Below, one piece after another: positions 1 through 8,136 of a stretch of 64,000 bases of DNA. Within the stretch, counting starts at the first letter, position 1, and each line of letters opens with the position of its first letter. The DNA comes from Psychrobacillus sp042944905 (GTDB taxonomy: Bacteria; Bacillota; Bacilli; Bacillales_A; Planococcaceae). The notes under the pieces were generated by a model, which saw only the letters and a list, made by a program, of their open reading frames with translations, ran no database searches and was not told where the DNA came from. The stretch lies in contig NZ_CP168496.1 of assembly GCF_042944905.1 (NCBI RefSeq), positions 3,162,001-3,226,000 on the forward strand, read 5' to 3'. The translations under genes and the position numbers were made by a program.

Positions 1-147
1 CTGGCATCATCATTAAATGATGTCCAAATTGTTTTGCTATCAAACTAACCGAAATTAGTCTTTCAAGCTATATTTCTTAACGTTTTGCATGTTCAGTTTT
101 CAATGTTCATGTTGTTTGTGTTGCCGTTTTGTTTTGGCGACTTCTGT
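1..147 (-). other. possible rRNA operon leader (leftward)
   Basis: No ORF is present. Read on the minus strand, the stretch around 70-115 contains ATTGAAAACTGAAC, the kind of sequence found in leaders and spacers of Bacillales rRNA operons. It lies downstream of two promoter-like sites at 148-235. The structural RNA would begin left of the window, so this rests on resemblance only. Confidence 0.3.
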
Positions 148-235
148 ATCTTAACACCCTTTTCTATACATCGTCAACACCTAAATTAATAAAAAGGTCT
201 AAATAAATAATAACACTTTATTCGGACAAGTTCAA
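148..235 (-). promoter_or_regulatory. tandem sigma-A-like promoters reading leftward
   Basis: On the minus strand there are two good promoter matches. The first is TTGAAC (235-230), a 17-nt spacer and TATTAT (212-207). The second is TTGACG (177-172), an 18-nt spacer and TAAGAT (153-148). Tandem strong promoters are typical of Bacillus rRNA operons, and they point away from pbuG toward the left edge. No coding gene follows inside the window. Confidence 0.45.
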
Positions 236-354
236 CTTTTCAATAAGATTAATGGTATACGCTATCGAGTTGCCGTCGTTATTGGTTTTATGGCATTAGA
301 AATTCATAATATAACTCTTTCTTTTCTTTAATTAAATCCACTTATTTTAATAGA

Positions 355-388
355 ATACAAAAAAAAGAGACCCTCTCAGGCCTCTTTC
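355..388 (-). terminator. intrinsic terminator of pbuG
   Basis: On the minus strand, AAGAGGCC and GGTCTCTT form a stem around a 5-nt loop, followed by a run of T. It lies about 25 nt after the pbuG stop. Confidence 0.75.
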
Positions 389-410
389 TTCTATATAATC
401 TTTAATTTAT

Positions 411-1742
411 TTATAAAAATATAAAGTAACAAAGGAATACTACCCATAAACCATACATAATAGGATGAACTTCTTTCATTCGTCCTGCAACGATCATTGT
501 GATCGGATAGAATAAGAATCCAATTGCGATACCAGTTGCGATTGAGTATGTTAATGGCATTGCGATAATTACGAAGAATGCTGGAACTGCAGTTTCAAAT
601 TTAGTCCATTGAATATTTCCTAAAGAAGATACCATTAAGACCCCAACAACAATTAATGCCGGTGCAGTAACATAAGAAGTAATTACACTTAACACTGGAT
701 AGAAGAATAATGATAGTAGTAATAGTACTCCTGTCACTACTGCTGCAAAACCTGAGCGTGCACCTGCTGCAACACCTGCAGTAGATTCTACATAAGAAGT
801 AGTAGTGGAAGTACCAGCTACTGCACCTGCAGTTGTAGCGATTGCATCTGCTAAAAGCGCTTTTCCTGCACGTGGTAGTTTTCCTTCTTTCATTAAACCT
901 GCTTGGTTTGCTACAGAAATTAATGTACCTGCTGTATCAAAGAAGTTAACGAATAAGAAAGTAAGCACGACGATTAAAAATTGCGATGTTAGTAATGCAG
1001 AAGGATTATTAATAATTGGGTCAAGCGCTGCTCCAAAAGTTGGTGCCATGCTTGGGATTTTCCCTACAACTCCATGTGGAATAGGTACTAAACTAAATAT
1101 CATCCCAACTATAGAAGTAACTAACATACCGTAGAAAATACCGCCTTTAATGCCTTTTACCATCATTATTAAAGTTATTAAAAGTCCAAAAATCGTTAAT
1201 AAGATATTAGGGTCTGTTAAATCACCTAAACCAACTAATACATTATCATTTTTAACTATAATCTTTGCATTTTGTAGACCAACGAAAGTTATGAATAAAC
1301 CAATACCTGCTCCAACAGCATATTTTAATTCGGTTGGAATGGCATTAATGATTGTTTCACGAATACCGGATAATGAAAGAAGAATGAAGATAACACCTGC
1401 AACAAAAACACCGGTTAAAGCTACTTGCCAAGGAATACCGAATTTCAATACAACCGTATAAGCAAAGAATGCATTAAGTCCCATACCTGGCGCTAATGCG
1501 ATCGGATATTTCGCCAACACGCCCATCAAAATAGAACCAATAGCTGCTGCAATTGCGGTTGCTGTAAATACAGAACCTTTATCCATATACATAAAATCAG
1601 GTAAACCCGGAACACTCTCTAATGATAATGTCATTGGGTTTACTACTAGGATGTACGCCATCGCTAGGAAAGTAGTGAAACCACCGATAATTTCGCTACG
1701 GTAGTTCGTACCTAGTTCTTCAAATTGAAAATACTTTTTCAT
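411..1742 (-). CDS. pbuG: guanine/hypoxanthine permease (NCS2/AzgA family)
   Basis: Purine uptake protein of the inner membrane, 443 residues, close to the usual length of Bacillus PbuG. The sequence is almost wholly hydrophobic with about a dozen membrane segments. It carries family hallmarks such as GMGLNAFFAYTVV near the N-terminus and FFDTAGTLISVANQAG in the second half. The open frame continues upstream to 1844, but that extension runs through the riboswitch terminator hairpin. The start at 1742 (MKKYFQFEELGT) has a GGAGGA site 6 nt away and is the real one. A guanine-type aptamer directly upstream implies shut-off by guanine or hypoxanthine. It follows guaA in the same direction but has its own leader. 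Confidence 0.93.
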   Translation of the reverse strand: MKKYFQFEELGTNYRSEIIGGFTTFLAMAYILVVNPMTLSLESVPGLPDFMYMDKGSVFTATAIAAAIGSILMGVLAKYPIALAPGMGLNAFFAYTVVLKFGIPWQVALTGVFVAGVIFILLSLSGIRETIINAIPTELKYAVGAGIGLFITFVGLQNAKIIVKNDNVLVGLGDLTDPNILLTIFGLLITLIMMVKGIKGGIFYGMLVTSIVGMIFSLVPIPHGVVGKIPSMAPTFGAALDPIINNPSALLTSQFLIVVLTFLFVNFFDTAGTLISVANQAGLMKEGKLPRAGKALLADAIATTAGAVAGTSTTTSYVESTAGVAAGARSGFAAVVTGVLLLLSLFFYPVLSVITSYVTAPALIVVGVLMVSSLGNIQWTKFETAVPAFFVIIAMPLTYSIATGIAIGFLFYPITMIVAGRMKEVHPIMYGLWVVFLCYFIFL

Positions 1743-1769
1743 GTTGTCCTCCATTTTTGTCCTTATAAC

Positions 1770-1808
1770 GAAAGAAAAGCATACGACCAGTAAAACGGTC
1801 GTATGCTT
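1770..1808 (-). terminator. riboswitch-controlled terminator before pbuG
   Basis: A perfect 12-bp stem AAGCATACGACC/GGTCGTATGCTT with an 8-nt loop is followed by TTTCTTT on the minus strand. It sits between the guanine aptamer and the pbuG start, so it is the expression platform. Confidence 0.85.
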
Positions 1809-1842
1809 AAATATCTCCAATAAGTGATAAAAAATACTTTTC

Positions 1843-1919
1843 ACTCATCGTAGTCGAATCATTTACGGTGATTCGGTAGAGACTTTTGGGCCTTATTCCC
1901 AACGTTATACGACGACATA
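1843..1919 (-). promoter_or_regulatory. purine (guanine-class) riboswitch, pbuG leader
   Basis: Minus-strand reading gives the conserved aptamer core: CGTATAA, then P2 (TTGGG/CCCAA), GTCTCTACC, P3 (GAATCA/TGATTC) with loop CCGTAAA, and GACTACGA closing P1. The specificity base equivalent to position 74 is C (CGAC-TACG), which in this family means guanine or hypoxanthine rather than adenine. It is followed by a terminator, consistent with ligand-induced termination. Confidence 0.92.
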
Positions 1920-2016
1920 ATTAAATTATGTAAGTAATATAACACTGTTTTTTTTGAAAATCAATACTATTTCCGAACATTTTTTAATCAAACTCAGAAA
2001 TGGTTCGCCTTTATAA

Positions 2017-2088
2017 CTATTCCCACTCAATCATAGCAGGTGACTTACTCGTAATATCATACATTACGCGGTTAACCATTGATATATA
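2017..2088 (-). pseudogene. relic of a guaA 3' end
   Basis: The minus strand encodes MVNRVMYDITSKSPAMIEWE and a stop, closely matching the last 20 residues of the intact GuaA located 900 bp away (INRVLYDITSKPPATIEWE). Similarity stops upstream of about 2088. It is a short decayed copy left by a duplication or rearrangement and cannot encode an enzyme. The following 240 bases hold only a weak plus-strand frame (2142-2309, TTG start, no ribosome binding site) that I do not call. Confidence 0.75.
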
Positions 2089-2330
2089 AGGGTTTTACGC
2101 TTTTTATCAAAACAGAAAAATCCGTTCAAATCATGTAACTCTTGTCCTCAATCGCAGCTGGTGAACCCCCTGTTTACAACCTTATTATTTTGAATAATGG
2201 CTATGTCGTTTCAATGTCAAAATCAATTAGTGAAGAATGGATATCAGATGACGAGTTTTTTGTCACCGATCTGAAATTCAGGAGAATAATAAACTCTATC
2301 ATCAATTGAAAAAAAGAACTTCGAATAAGA

Positions 2331-2364
2331 AAAACATAGGGAGATTTTAGTCTTCCTATGTTTT
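2331..2364 (-). terminator. terminator after small ORF 2373-2522
   Basis: Stem AAAACATAGG/CCTATGTTTT with a 14-nt loop, followed by T-rich sequence on the minus strand. It lies just past the stop of the small basic protein gene. Confidence 0.65.
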
Positions 2365-2372
2365 CATTCATA

Positions 2373-2522
2373 TTATTTATCTGTTTGTTTTTGCTTTTTT
2401 TTCAAATACTCCGCACGTATTTTTTCAAGTTGCTGCTTTTTATCAAATTTGGCAGGCTTGTGTTTTTCATGATACTTTGCCACAGCCACCTGACCTTTGG
2501 TATCCAATGTATATTTCCCCAC
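2373..2522 (-). CDS. small basic protein (49 aa), unknown function
   Basis: GTG-initiated frame with an AGGTGA ribosome binding site 5 nt upstream and its own terminator immediately downstream. The product starts MGKYTLDTKGQVAVAKYHEK and ends in a lysine-rich helix (QLEKIRAEYLKKKQ). It has no membrane segment or signal. The composition, ribosome binding site and terminator argue for a real gene. I do not recognise the family, and a DNA/RNA-associated role would be a guess based only on the charge. Confidence 0.6.
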   Translation of the reverse strand: MGKYTLDTKGQVAVAKYHEKHKPAKFDKKQQLEKIRAEYLKKKQKQTDK

Positions 2523-2763
2523 TTTGTTCACCTACTTTTCTTGTCTTTAAAGAGAATCTATTCAACAAATATAATATACCTTATTTTACTGAAGTAAACC
2601 TTTTTACTTTATTAGTGTACTGCCTAACCTTGCATATATCAGTAAAAACTTAGTAAAATAATTCGTAGCCAAATGGTATTCATTATACTTATCTTTACGA
2701 CCTTAAATTTGCTGATTCATTTTAAAGTCATCAATCAAGTCGCTAATTTTAACCAAAACAAAA

Positions 2764-2803
2764 AACCTCTTTTAGTTATTTGTTATAAATAACTAAAAGA
2801 GAG
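2764..2803 (-). terminator. guaA terminator
   Basis: Stem CTCTTTTAGTTATT/AATAACTAAAAGAG with a short AT loop, followed by GGTTTTTTG on the minus strand. It lies about 120 nt downstream of the guaA stop. Confidence 0.75.
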
Positions 2804-2921
2804 TTTAATTTTTGAAATATAAATAGTTGTACGTTAATCATTGATTTAGTTCTTAACAAACTACGTTAGACATTGATATGACTGCGTTTATAACCTGTTT
2901 AGTTTATATTACTGAACAGTC

Positions 2922-4475
2922 CTATTCCCACTCAATCGTTGCTGGTGGTTTACTCGTAATATCATACAGTACGCGGTTGATATGAGGTACTTCGTTTACA
3001 AGGCGGATACTTACTTTTTCAAGTACGTCCCATGGAATACGTGCCCAGTCAGAAGTCATACCATCAATAGAAGTAACAGCACGAATACCAATTGCATAGT
3101 CATATGTGCGAGTGTCGCCCATTACACCAACGCTACGGATATCCGGAAGTACAGTGAAGTATTGCCAAATATCACGGTCTAAACCAGCTTTCGCAATTTC
3201 TTCACGAAGAATTGCATCTGATTCACGAACGATTTCTAGTTTTTCTTCCGTAACTTCACCTAGTACACGAATACCTAAACCAGGACCTGGGAAAGGTTGA
3301 CGCCAAACAATTGCTTCATCCATACCAAGTTCTAAACCAAGGGCACGCACTTCGTCTTTAAATAATGTTTTTAAAGGTTCGATTAACTTGAACTGCATAT
3401 CTTCCGGTAGTCCACCTACATTATGGTGGGATTTAATTGTTTGAGCAGTAGCAGTACCGGACTCAATAATATCTGTGTAAAGAGTACCTTGAGCTAAGAA
3501 ATCCATACCATCTAGCTTAGAAGCCTCTTCATCAAACACGTAAATGAATTCATTACCGATAATTTTACGTTTCTGTTCTGGATCAGAAACTCCAGCTAAT
3601 TTATTCATAAAGCGCTCACGTGCATCAATTTTAATAACCTTCATGTTAAAACCTTCAGTGAAAGTCTTCATAACTTGTGCAACTTCGCCTTTTCGGTTTA
3701 AGTTATGATCAACAAACATACAAGTTAATTGGTCGCCAATAGCTTTATGAATTAGAACAGCAACTACAGATGAATCTACTCCGCCACTAAGTGCACATAG
3801 TACTTTTTTGTCGCCAACTTGTTCCCGAATTTTTTGAATTTCCATTTCGATGAAGCTCTCCATTGTCCAATCACCGGTTGCATGACAAACATCAAAAACG
3901 AATTGACGTAGTAACTCGATTCCGTAAACAGAGTGTCTTACTTCTGGGTGGAATTGAACAGCGTAGAATTTCTTCGCTTCATTTGCCATTGCAGCTACTT
4001 CACATGAAGGACTAGTTGCAATTACTTCAAAACCTTCAGGCGCAACTGTTACATGGTCACCGTGACTCATCCAAACAACTTGATCAGTCGGAAGTTGTCC
4101 AAATAAAGCAGTAGCATTTTTAATATTAATTTCCGCTTTTCCGTACTCTCTATGAGCAGCTTTTTCCACTTTCCCACCGAAATGTTGAGACATTAACTGC
4201 ATTCCATAGCATATCCCTAAAATCGGTACACCCATTTCATAAATTGCTGGGTCAATATGAAAAGCATTTTCATCATATACAGAATTGGGGCCACCAGAAA
4301 AAATAATTCCTGTAGCATTCATTTTCTTTAAATCTTCCGCACTCACTGTATGTGGGTGTAGTTCGCTGTATACTCCAAATTCACGTATACGGCGCGTGAT
4401 CAATTGGTTATACTGGCTTCCGAAATCTAGTACGACAATTTTTTCTTGTTCTATCAACAATGGAGTTGAAGACAT
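2922..4475 (-). CDS. guaA: GMP synthase (glutamine-hydrolysing)
   Basis: Converts XMP, glutamine and ATP to GMP in the cytoplasm. It is 517 residues, close to the usual 510-515. The N-terminal class I glutamine amidotransferase has the nucleophile Cys (about 89) in GICYGMQLM and the catalytic His in QFHPEV. The ATP pyrophosphatase domain follows with LSGGVDSSV. The C-terminal dimerisation domain ends in PPATIEWE, the invariant end of the family. The first ATG (4481) is only about 1 nt from the AGAGGTG site, so the second ATG (4475), 7 nt away, is preferred. The leader carries a guanine aptamer followed by two hairpins. Gene order with yebA upstream and pbuG downstream matches Bacillus. Confidence 0.97.
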   Translation of the reverse strand: MSSTPLLIEQEKIVVLDFGSQYNQLITRRIREFGVYSELHPHTVSAEDLKKMNATGIIFSGGPNSVYDENAFHIDPAIYEMGVPILGICYGMQLMSQHFGGKVEKAAHREYGKAEINIKNATALFGQLPTDQVVWMSHGDHVTVAPEGFEVIATSPSCEVAAMANEAKKFYAVQFHPEVRHSVYGIELLRQFVFDVCHATGDWTMESFIEMEIQKIREQVGDKKVLCALSGGVDSSVVAVLIHKAIGDQLTCMFVDHNLNRKGEVAQVMKTFTEGFNMKVIKIDARERFMNKLAGVSDPEQKRKIIGNEFIYVFDEEASKLDGMDFLAQGTLYTDIIESGTATAQTIKSHHNVGGLPEDMQFKLIEPLKTLFKDEVRALGLELGMDEAIVWRQPFPGPGLGIRVLGEVTEEKLEIVRESDAILREEIAKAGLDRDIWQYFTVLPDIRSVGVMGDTRTYDYAIGIRAVTSIDGMTSDWARIPWDVLEKVSIRLVNEVPHINRVLYDITSKPPATIEWE

Positions 4476-4532
4476 TAGCATACACCTCTTCTTTTAAGTA
4501 ATCCAAATTTGCTTCTCTGCACTAGATAATAT

Positions 4533-4573
4533 GAAAAAAACGCGTCAGAAAGCTCATCCTCTCTCAACGCGTT
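4533..4573 (-). terminator. second terminator in the guaA leader
   Basis: Minus strand: AACGCGT and ACGCGTT arms with an inner GAGAG/CTTTC pairing, followed by TTTTTTC. It lies between the first terminator (4582-4635) and the guaA ribosome binding site, so the leader has two terminators in series. Confidence 0.7.
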
Positions 4574-4581
4574 AATGTTCT

Positions 4582-4635
4582 CTATATAAAAAGGTGAATG
4601 CAAATGTCAAAAAAAGACATGACTGCATTCACCTT
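4582..4635 (-). terminator. riboswitch expression-platform terminator, guaA
   Basis: A perfect 12-bp outer stem AAGGTGAATGCA/TGCATTCACCTT encloses a second ATGTC/GACAT stem with a T7 loop, followed by TTTTTATA. Its 5' arm overlaps the 3' strand of aptamer helix P1 by about 4 nt (4632-4635). Confidence 0.85.
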
Positions 4636-4702
4636 CATAGTCAAGTTATTATCGGTAACTTGGTAGAGACATCCGAACCATATCATCGGACATATACGAG
4701 GG
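4632..4702 (-). promoter_or_regulatory. purine (guanine-class) riboswitch, guaA leader
   Basis: Minus-strand aptamer: CTCGTATA, P2 TCCGA/TCGGA with the conserved loop GATATGG, GTCTCTACC, P3 AAGTTA/TAACTT with loop CCGATAA, then GACTATGAAGG. C at the ligand-pairing position (TTGAC-TATG) indicates guanine or hypoxanthine. P1 has one mismatch and one G-U pair. Confidence 0.92.
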
Positions 4703-4753
4703 CAATTTGGTCAATTTAATTTGACTTCAGTTTACAGGTTATCGAGCCTAAAA

Positions 4754-6946
4754 TCAACCGCTGAGCTGATTGATTAAATTTTCCCAACTTTCCCTCATTT
4801 GTTGATAGTCTATACCTTCTCGATTGCCTCCATAGGTTCCTTTTTCATAAACACTTGTTAGCTTTTTCATATGGTTCCCACCAAAATCTGTATCAATCTT
4901 TTTCGCATAAGCGGATAGAGTTTGTCCTTGTTCCCTTCCAAGCCCATATAATTTAAGCTGCTTCAATAACTGATGATACATTTTCTCAAACGTCTCCCAA
5001 TCATCTTTTCGCATACGATAAACAGGGATTAACACTTTAGAAATCCACTTTCTTCTATATTGATAAGCTATTAAGCTAAAAACGAACACCCCAACGATCG
5101 TCCAAATAATCCCTACTTTTCGTTCGGACACCCATTTTGCTCCATCACTCAGCATTTCTGTAAATCCTTTAGAAACTTCGGTTTTTTCTGTCTTCGGCTT
5201 TTCCTTTACAGGTTGCTTTTGCACTGGTGGAACTGGAGTATCCGTATCCGATGTTTCCGTATTTAAATCATATTCTAATTTTGCACTATTAGAAAAACCA
5301 ATCGTAGGTTCGAAATACATCCATCCTACTCCTGGAAAATATGCTTCCACCCATGAGTGTGCGTCATTATTCGTCACTTTATAAACAGGAATATTATCCT
5401 CTTTTTGAACAATTTCTCCAGAAGCAAAACCTTTCACCCACCGTGAAGGTATGCCAAGGGTTCTGAGCATGACAACCATAGAAGTCGAGAAGTTATCACA
5501 ATAGCCTATTTTCGTTTCAAATAAAAACTGATCCACATAATCCGTATTCCCTTTTGGAACTGCCGCTAACATTTGATCATAGCGATACCCATTTCTGCTA
5601 AAATATCGTTCAATCGATTTCGCTTTTTCATATAGGCTATCTCTGTTTTCTGTAATAGAAAGCGCTAACTCACTTATTCTTGGAGGGAGTTTTTCCGGTA
5701 GCTGTAAGTATCGGTCAAACTCACTTGTTAGTCCATTCAAACTTTCAATTGTAGTCCCCCGAAGCGCCTTTAAACTATAAATAGGTTCACTGTATGAAGG
5801 TTCATAATAATCAAGTTGTCTCGTAATTCCTCCAAAAAAAGTGGAAATTTTTTGATTTGTTTTATTCAAAGAAAGCGTCACCGGTTCGGCATGCACAGAT
5901 TTTATTCCGTAAGGTTGCATGATAAAATCAAATTCTTGCGCCATCGTAATATTGGCAACAGCTTCCTTGTCCTCATTACCAGGTATTATATCCGCAGTGA
6001 TAAGTTCTCCTACTTCATAACTAGTAATTTGGGGATCGATTTCTGATTGGATCCACCCTTTGGAAGTATACGTATCTTTCGTTTCAATTTTCCAATATTG
6101 TTTTCTTGGAACGGTCGCATAAAATACTGGAGTGTCATCACTGAGAAAAGCCCCACCTAATTTTTCATCGTTCTCTCCATAACCGACTTTACTTATAAAA
6201 TTTGCGCCACCTTCTTTACCTCCCGTTGCCGAAGGGCTAGTAGAAGTAAGAAACGGAACAGGATCTGGCCAACTAGGACCTGCTTTAGGCAAGGTATATG
6301 CGATAATTCCACTTACAGCAATTAACCCAGAAAGAGTAACAACCATACCTAGTAAAAATCTCCCATTTATTTGTACTTTGTTTTCACTCATAACCTTTTG
6401 TGCAAATAACAATCCACTGAGCATAAATCCAGCCACTAATACAATAACGATACTTTTCTCCCCATTGTAAGGACTAAAAGTATCTAAAATAGTAATAAAT
6501 AAAACTGTTAATAAAAAGAACAGCATGACATTTTTTCTTACACGTATCCAGTAGTTCAATAAATAAGTAGTCATCCACAATAATATAAAAAACAATAAGG
6601 TACGAAATGCATCGGTCACCTCTAGCCAATCCTGGGACATTAACGCATTTAAATTTCCCCATAACATATTCAGTAAATAGAAAATAGAGTCCTTAGAGAA
6701 AAAAGCTAAGTCTGTATAGAGATAAATAAGTACCCAGCTAATAAATACGATTTTTATAGGTATGACAATTCTCCAACTTACCTTCATAAAATAAAATAGA
6801 AAGGAAATTACTAAAAACAAACAAAATATTTTCAAATAATCTGTGTCCGTTAACTCAATGATCGGTTTTAGCCATTCTACCATTAAGATATAAACAAAAA
6901 TGTAAATGATAAAGGACAAAAATGATTTTGGTGTGTCTTTTATCAT
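4754..6946 (-). CDS. yebA: membrane transglutaminase-like protein (TgpA/DUF3488 type)
   Basis: A 730-residue membrane protein. The first ~220 residues form about six membrane segments. An extracytoplasmic transglutaminase-fold domain follows, with catalytic Cys near 482 (GYCDNFSTSMVV) and His near 530 (DAHSWVEAYFPGVGW). Then come a Pro/Lys/Thr-rich linker, one membrane helix (VGIIWTIVGVFVFSLIAY) and a cytoplasmic DUF4129-like tail. The start overlaps the end of the DUF58 gene by 4 nt, so translation is coupled. The MoxR-DUF58-transglutaminase set is widespread and conserved next to guaA in Bacillus. Its substrate is not known. A cell-surface or protein-processing role is inference. Confidence 0.88.
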   Translation of the reverse strand: MIKDTPKSFLSFIIYIFVYILMVEWLKPIIELTDTDYLKIFCLFLVISFLFYFMKVSWRIVIPIKIVFISWVLIYLYTDLAFFSKDSIFYLLNMLWGNLNALMSQDWLEVTDAFRTLLFFILLWMTTYLLNYWIRVRKNVMLFFLLTVLFITILDTFSPYNGEKSIVIVLVAGFMLSGLLFAQKVMSENKVQINGRFLLGMVVTLSGLIAVSGIIAYTLPKAGPSWPDPVPFLTSTSPSATGGKEGGANFISKVGYGENDEKLGGAFLSDDTPVFYATVPRKQYWKIETKDTYTSKGWIQSEIDPQITSYEVGELITADIIPGNEDKEAVANITMAQEFDFIMQPYGIKSVHAEPVTLSLNKTNQKISTFFGGITRQLDYYEPSYSEPIYSLKALRGTTIESLNGLTSEFDRYLQLPEKLPPRISELALSITENRDSLYEKAKSIERYFSRNGYRYDQMLAAVPKGNTDYVDQFLFETKIGYCDNFSTSMVVMLRTLGIPSRWVKGFASGEIVQKEDNIPVYKVTNNDAHSWVEAYFPGVGWMYFEPTIGFSNSAKLEYDLNTETSDTDTPVPPVQKQPVKEKPKTEKTEVSKGFTEMLSDGAKWVSERKVGIIWTIVGVFVFSLIAYQYRRKWISKVLIPVYRMRKDDWETFEKMYHQLLKQLKLYGLGREQGQTLSAYAKKIDTDFGGNHMKKLTSVYEKGTYGGNREGIDYQQMRESWENLINQLSG

Positions 6947-8136
6947 GAGCGATTCACCTCCAAAAATGCTTGGGCAAACCGTTCCTTCGTTATAATTTGG
7001 ATATTAATTCTCCTACTTGTAGCATATTGATGGAACGCAATTTCATCTCGAGTTAACTTCAGATCCTTTTGCTTTACAAGAAAACAAGTACATACACGTA
7101 AATTATTTGCCGTTTTTTGGATACTTTCTATCCATCCATATGAAAGATTACTAGTTATATATAATAGTGAGGTTGCTTGCGCAAGTGATGAATCATTTAC
7201 TATTACTTGCTCAATTGGCTTCTTTAAATCTGCTTGTACCTTAGTTAAATGGTACAACACACGATGAAGCTGCTCCTCATTTTGTACCGTGGGGATATAT
7301 AACCTTGTTTCTCCAATCGAAAGGAATGCACTAAGCGAATGATTTCGCACAATTGCTTGCATTATCGATGCTGTCAGGTCCACAATGTCCTCAAACAATG
7401 GAGAAGGACTACGATCCATTAATACAAATAAATCCTGCGATTGTCGATCTTCAAATTCTTTTGTCTTTAATGTTTGTGTTCGCGCAAATGATTTCCAATG
7501 AATCCAAGAAACACGATCCCCTGGTTGATAAGCCCTTACGCCTGTTGCCATAGAGGTATCTTTCATCGTTTGAATTCTTGACGCAGTAGCCCCTTGGTCA
7601 TACCTAGTTTCTATTGGTATATAAACCATTTCAGTCAAATTAGGAAACACTAAAATTGTTTTCTTATTCGGAATAAACGCTTCTTTCCATACCCAACCGA
7701 ACAAATCACTAACGCGCATAATGACCCCTTCTAGTTCATGCTCACCGCGAGGAATATGTTCAATTTCATAAGTCCATTTAAATTCTTTTCTCAATCCCCA
7801 AAATGTTATTTGCTTCGACGTTGTTTGTAGTAAATTTTTACTGACCTTTTCTTCAAATGAAGTATACATAAGTGGAAAGCGATTGTGTCTCTTCACATGA
7901 ATAGTCGCGGAAAACCTACCACCACTGAATACTTGGCGTGTTTCAATTGTTCTCTCCACTTCTAGCTTCGATATAGAATAAAAAAACAATAGGAATGAAT
8001 AAGCAGACAGAGGAATGACTAAGTAAAAAAGAAACCAACTAACAAATCCTCCTTGAAACATTGCATAGATAAAAGCAGAAACTAGAAGGAGTATTACACC
8101 AAGAACGCCTTTTAGATGCTTTAAACCTTTCATCAT
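6943..8136 (-). CDS. yeaD: DUF58 domain protein, MoxR partner
   Basis: 397 residues: two N-terminal membrane helices (about residues 10-55), a beta-rich region, and the DUF58 signature YQPGDRVSWIHWKSFART near the centre. A von Willebrand A-like fold follows (LFVLMDRSPSP). Such proteins are thought to act as substrates or adaptors of MoxR AAA ATPases. The gene overlaps its neighbours on both sides by 4 nt in a three-gene operon. Function beyond the family level is unknown. Confidence 0.88.
   Translation of the reverse strand: MMKGLKHLKGVLGVILLLVSAFIYAMFQGGFVSWFLFYLVIPLSAYSFLLFFYSISKLEVERTIETRQVFSGGRFSATIHVKRHNRFPLMYTSFEEKVSKNLLQTTSKQITFWGLRKEFKWTYEIEHIPRGEHELEGVIMRVSDLFGWVWKEAFIPNKKTILVFPNLTEMVYIPIETRYDQGATASRIQTMKDTSMATGVRAYQPGDRVSWIHWKSFARTQTLKTKEFEDRQSQDLFVLMDRSPSPLFEDIVDLTASIMQAIVRNHSLSAFLSIGETRLYIPTVQNEEQLHRVLYHLTKVQADLKKPIEQVIVNDSSLAQATSLLYITSNLSYGWIESIQKTANNLRVCTCFLVKQKDLKLTRDEIAFHQYATSRRINIQIITKERFAQAFLEVNRS

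Noticed and set aside
2142..2309. Plus-strand TTG-initiated frame of 55 codons
   Set aside because: No ribosome binding site, no recognisable family, and flanked by relic sequence.
2358..2597. Hydrophobic plus-strand frame of 79 codons
   Set aside because: It is antisense to the better supported small basic protein gene at 2373-2522; its Phe/Leu-rich product is the complement of Lys/Glu codons.
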